Positions 59,516-64,000 of a stretch of DNA of 64,000 nucleotides are shown here, in pieces. A program made the position numbers and the translations under genes. Location of the stretch: the NCBI GenBank assembly GCA_016758965.1, contig JAEPRB010000066.1, forward strand, positions 1-64,000. The letters run 5' to 3'. Source of the stretch: Circinella minor. Its lineage: Eukaryota; Mucoromycota; Mucoromycetes; Mucorales; Lichtheimiaceae. A model generated the notes under the pieces. That model was not told the DNA's origin and did no database searches. It was given only the letters and a program-made list of their open reading frames with translations. Position 1 is the first letter of the stretch, and each line of letters begins with the position of its first letter.

Positions 59516-62500
59516 TTATAAAGCAAAAGAGAAAATAGCTTCCATTTCCTCAATTGTTCTTGGTAAAATTCTATCTGGATTGTCATATTCATTCTTGGGA
59601 TCTTCCACTGCAACATGTATCCGTCTATAAGCATCTAATAACATACGAATAGCGTTATCTTGAACTTGATGATAGTGTTCAGAATTCGTTAATTTTCTCA
59701 ACTCAGGAGAGGCTCCTGCACTAATAGTGATTAAGAAAGAGTCAAGGTTGGCTAATGTTGTAGTTAAAGATTGGGTATCCATATTTGGTACTTTGGATAA
59801 GGGTGTCTAATAATGTATTGAGAAAGAAAAGGCATGATTAAGTATACATAAAGTAGATGTTTTACATGAAAAATGTTTTGATAGAATTGATTGCTTACAT
59901 TAGGTTCGTTATTAGACACTGCATTCTCAATTTCGGATAATCCAGATTGATTCAATAAATCGCGATACTGAGAAAATTTACTGAAAGTTAGTCCCTACAC
60001 TCTGATTTACAATATCCATTAAAATGTCATTATGATATTCACCTGTTCAGTAGCTAATTCTTGTAAAAGAAGGTTTGTTCTTTCTGATAGGTTTTCACGT
60101 TTTTTATCAGTAAAAGTATATGATGAAAGAGCAGCCTATATTTTAATTCAAATAAAAAAATTAGCTTAGTTTATAACATTGTGGTTATTTATAAAAATGT
60201 GAATACAACCCTACCTCTATATGTTGTATGCAGTTGACAACATAAACATCGCGTTCTACAATAGGGAATTTCTGTACTGAAAGTTCACACATTTGTACAA
60301 GAGGATCAACAATGGCATCCAATGTTTCACCAAAATTAAAGGTTGGTAAACCTTCCGATTCTCCACTAACAATTAAATATGAAGAGTCGTACGACGAAGC
60401 GATTTCTTTCTATAATATGACCCAAGAACAATATCAGTAAAAACAGAAATAAAAATAAATTAAAATAGCATATTATATAAACCAAAAAAAAAAAAGCTTA
60501 CAAGTTGTAAAGTCATTTCACGAACAACAGGTGATATGGTTAATTCTCTCGTTGGAGGCTATTCAAATGAAAAAAAAAATCATGAGTCAGCAACCACTAA
60601 ATCTTTTTTATCCAAATTATCTAAAAGTAACTACTGTTATCTAGAATATCTATAAATAAATAAAAATTTAAGTATTACATCTGCAGATTGGAGAAGTCGA
60701 TCAGCTTGTGCATTCAATGTTTTGAAAAAGTACTTGTATGCCATATCAGTGATGCTAAGAAAAGTTAATAATTCATGTTTCCCCTCGATCACGTTAGCGA
60801 TCAATGAGGATAAGAGTAAAATATTAACGATTGAAACAATAAAGTGACATCCCACTTACTCATGAAGTACTTTTGCAAGTCCTGCATTCTTGCGTAGTAG
60901 TTTTCCAACAGTAACAGAATAAAACTGGATCAAGTTAGCAACACGATAAGATGTAATAGCCCCAGGTTGTAATACAAGTACTTGTTCCATACGTGACTAA
61001 ATATATATATATTCAATTATATCCCGTTTTAGACAAAGCATGTGATCATGATCCATTTTTTTTTTAGCTTTCTATTATAACATACTTTAAGTGGTCTACA
61101 AGTTCCTTCCATAGCATAATCCAATAATTCGTCAATTGCGTCATTAATATGTATAATTGAATGATGTGATTCATTTCCTTCAACTTCTTTATCGCTACCA
61201 GATTTGCTGTTATCACTACTATCCCCAGAATTTTCTAAGTTGGAAAAACGACTATAAGTTGCTTCTCTACTAAAGACATGGTATACATTTTATTTTTCAT
61301 AAATAAATTACCTCTTTTACGCCCATTAGATGCACTTTGGAATAAACTTTCCAACATTTCTTTTTCACTTGCACATGCTTGATGAATCCAAGCAAGCATA
61401 TCACCAATATATCTTAAAGAATCATGTGCTTGAAGTTCAATAGGTCGTGGTGTACCACCTGGACCACCACGAGTTAATGCATTCATAAAAGCTCGTCCTA
61501 CTGCTTCTCTTCTTGCTACAGCAAGATCATCCAAAATAGTTCTATATAACCAAAGGTAAATCACTCGTTGGTTTAGTATAAATTTATTAAATTCTTAATC
61601 TTGTAGAATAAACTTAAAAAATAAGTATATACTATACTTACTGGAATAACACTGGGCGATGCCTTAATGCATGTAGAGCCTTTGTCATGAGCGTACTAAC
61701 ATCAATACTATCCCGTCCAAACGATGCTCGACTTTCATATTGTGTCCATCGATATAATTTTTCATATGCAGTCTCTTGATGTAATGCCATAGATTCCATG
61801 ATTTGTAATCTATTTATTTTGTTGATATTGCTGTTAATATTCACCATCTTTTCGTCTCGTGTATCCAAATCTTGAAAAGAAATCGTTTTCCTTTTTATTT
61901 GTTTATTACCCTGCTTGTTGATTTTGAGTCATAAGTAATACACGACAATCACTATGGATTTGTTTAAGATGATCCAACGCAATAAAAAATTCATCATCAA
62001 TAGGTACAGCTGAAGAACATAATGTACTGATTTCTTGTTCACTTAATGTAAACTTTTCCAAGAACTTGTCAACAATTGTAAGGCGTGTATCACAAGCAGA
62101 ACTAAATGATACATAAAATAGTTGATTATGTAAATTTAGTTTTTTTTATATATCTAATACTTAATTATTTTTTCTTTACCTTCGATCCTGTAAGTTATGT
62201 GCTTGTTCAATCATTTCTGCCGTTTGTTCACATGCTTTGTCCAACTTTCCTTTCATTTCTTGACATGATATACTCATTCCTTCAACTTGACTTTCTAACG
62301 TTTCTAGTTGCTGTTTATACGCTTATTAGCCCCTTTTACCGAGCTTTTTTTCTTTTACTCCTTTCATTGTCATTTTCTCATTACCTCAAAAACACGAGAA
62401 AAACCTTCCAAAAACTTTTTATTTGCTTCAATTTCTTTCTTTTCTATAGTTCCACGTAAGTTACGTCGTAAGTCTGTCTCATCCAAACCTGGAATGTTTG

Positions 62501-62669
62501 ATAATGCTGTAAGAGCGGCTTTTATTCGTGCATCATCGGAAACAGAAGAACCAAGTACTTTGTTAAGTTTTGTTGCTAATAGTTTATTTGGTTTGTTGGA
62601 TATTGTAAGTTGTGCTGTTGCTGGTGGTTCTGGTAATCCTCCATTGGCTGATGGCTCTAATTCTGTCAT
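59516..62669 (-). CDS. COG6: Conserved oligomeric Golgi complex subunit 6 (COG6)
   Basis: Subunit of the COG tether for retrograde intra-Golgi vesicles. Thirteen exons close to 690 residues: 62669-62385, 62310-62180, 62101-61910, 61809-61642, 61541-61312, 61234-61086, 60996-60860, 60754-60679, 60558-60502, 60409-60215, 60135-60043, 59967-59899, 59806-59516. The N-terminal part is coiled coil ([35 protein letters not shown]). Family blocks: [88 protein letters not shown] and [20 protein letters not shown], all typical of COG6. A nearby acceptor at 61876 was rejected because its exon gives the wrong phase. The start ATG at 62669 follows a TTTTGCAG that may end a 5'UTR intron. Confidence 0.92.
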
Positions 62670-62819
62670 GTTAATTATTATTAGCTGCAAAAAAAAGTTA
62701 AAGTGTTAAATACAAGAAAAGACGTGTTACCCAGCAGATTAATTTCCAAATTTGAAAACCAAAATTGATGAGTATAGGGTCACTCCAGTTTACAGAAATC
62801 CCGAAGGACAAAAGTGATT

Positions 62820-64000
62820 GGTCCCTAGGCAACAAAGGAAAGAAAAACCATAGTAGATGGAAATCCATTTTTGTTATCAGAACATAATAACTTTGTTAGC
62901 CAAAGAATCGTTCGAAAAAACAGTATGGGAGTAATAGCCAAAAGAAAAAACGGCTGGCAAAAGAAACGACTTGTTAAACCAACAGGTAGAATAGACCGGA
63001 TGGCCAATAACTGACTAGCTCGAGTATCAACTAAGGTGATAGAATGCAAATATAAATAAAAATAAAGGTCATCATAATATAGATTCTGTAAAATATGGAT
63101 GTAAAACGTAGGGCAATTCTTTAAATTAAAATTCATATTATTAAAACTATTTGATTGCAGAAGTAAACGTGTCTAAGTAGTATAGGAACTAGAGCATCAC
63201 CCCGTCTCGAAGAGCCAATATCGTGTTCCATTAAATAATATTTGCAAATATCGTTGTACGTGAGCAAAGAGAAACTTTATCCTAAATGGCAATCCAATAA
63301 AACAATATTGTTTATTCACGAAGAAGGTAAATGACGTGCTTTTTAAATCGAGAGTAGTAAAAATAGATGCATTTTTCATTTTATGGAAAATATCTCGAAT
63401 CAAAGGAAGTTCATGAATATCATGCGTAATACGTATCAGGTAATAGCAACTTTAAAGCAGATCGCGTATCCATCCAGAACCGTAATTTTGTCAGATCACC
63501 ATTACTATTCTTTTTAAGTACATATAAAATAACATTATCAAAAGGGAGTTCCCAGAGGAACGAATTTGATTATACCGTCTTGTAACCATTCATCAATTCG
63601 TTGTTGAAGCCTAGGTAAGACTTTGTTTGCCAAATCATATTGAGGATGATAAACAATTTTACCAGAAGAAATAATTAAACAACCGTAGATTCAGGCATAG
63701 TGCAAAAGTCATGTGAAGGAATGTTTATATTTTCCTGTGGTTCAAGCATATCAACAGGTTTAGGAATAGAAGGGATTGAAGGTTTATGTCAACAATATGC
63801 TAATTTTTTCAAATAAAAGCCAATGTGGGGCATCAAATCAGCACCAAGAAACACACCAGTAGAACAATTCAAATTCATTATTTCAAAATTGTGAAATGCA
63901 GCAAGTCCGTTATGTAATATCTTTGTTTTATTTGTAAATCCTTTTCTATCTATACTAAGCCCTGGGGCTGCCATAATGATCTTGCTGGGACAAGAAGTAA
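62820..64000 (-). pseudogene. Degenerate Ty3/gypsy retrotransposon pol fragment, runs off the window
   Basis: Minus-strand relic. In order: a retropepsin-like C-terminal piece FLGADLMPHIGFYLKKL (about 63845-63795), a broken reverse-transcriptase entry with NGYKTV, FLWELP and LKKNSNGDLTKLRFWMDTRS (about 63590-63460), then DIFHKMKNASIFTTLDLKS and CFIGLPFRIKFLFAHVQRYL (63400-63240), the classic RT palm lead-in. Several stops, an internal deletion between LDLKS and CFIGLPF, and loss of a readable YxDD region show it is dead. The 62825-63136 open frame lies downstream but cannot be matched to RT thumb or RNase H. Family call by RT/protease order. Confidence 0.65.

Noticed and set aside
61813..61909. 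Coding continuation of COG6 through the segment reading [11 protein letters not shown]
   Set aside because: It would need a 19-nt intron or wrong phase. Splicing to the acceptor at 61810 gives the family sequence QQAGLQIMESM.
62106..62709. Plus-strand frames over the COG6 5' exons
   Set aside because: Phe/Leu-rich antisense shadows of COG6 exons 1-2 and an intron.
1..64000. tRNA, rRNA and CRISPR arrays
   Set aside because: Scanned by eye for box B-like GTTCRANNC with clover-leaf arms and for regularly spaced repeats; none found. A covariance-model scan would be needed to exclude small RNAs.

Overview
The window looks like nuclear DNA from an early-diverging fungus, most likely Mucoromycota and probably Mucorales-like. 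It is AT-rich, has long homopolymer tracts, and its genes carry many short introns with GT(A/G)NGT donors and (T/A)AG acceptors. The gene set is fungal, and the mobile elements (piggyBac, IS630/Tc1-mariner type, Ty3/gypsy) fit that placement. The assignment rests on my reading of protein families, not on a database search. No tRNA, rRNA, CRISPR array or prokaryotic feature was found.

Layout. At 0.05-4.8 kb, on the minus strand, are a 17-exon PlsB-type glycerol-3-phosphate/DHAP acyltransferase gene and ribosomal protein eL37. A 4 kb spacer with a strong 73-nt hairpin follows. At 8.7-12.8 kb a plus-strand MAP kinase kinase (Mkk1/2-like) converges on a minus-strand HSF-type transcription factor (Sfl1/Mga1-like). 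The 12.8-19.5 kb stretch is gene-poor, contains a 761-bp TA-flanked inverted-repeat element and is very rich in TACGTA. At 19.5-25.2 kb a 14-exon gene encodes WDR59/Sea3 of the GATOR2/SEACAT complex. At 27.6-28.1 kb is a 72-residue CYSTM protein that is easy to miss because it is cut into four small exons. Then come a SET-domain protein (28.5-30.2 kb, minus), YOS1 (31.1-31.5 kb, plus) and dynactin p62/DCTN4 (31.7-34.3 kb, minus).

The 35.9-42.8 kb stretch is a transposon nest. It holds a piggyBac element whose two overlapping reading frames meet at a canonical -1 slippery heptamer, a broken unidentified large transposon protein, and a decayed IS630-type transposase. A diverged pair of non-coding repeats lies outside these elements. 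After more intergenic DNA come an intronless PX-PB1 protein (46.5-48.2 kb), an intronless LRR protein (50.9-52.2 kb), a tandem pair of MOT1-type molybdate transporters with matching exon structure (53.4-55.4 and 57.3-59.3 kb), and 13-exon COG6 (59.5-62.7 kb, minus). A decayed Ty3/gypsy pol fragment runs off the right edge.

The host genes are ordinary housekeeping and signalling genes: lipid synthesis, translation, stress kinase and transcription factor, TORC1 control, ER-Golgi and intra-Golgi traffic, dynein cargo binding, and molybdate uptake. Apart from the transporter tandem I see no functional clustering. Multi-exon models were assembled by hand; in each, reading phase closes across every junction to a single stop, but splice sites remain predictions without RNA evidence.
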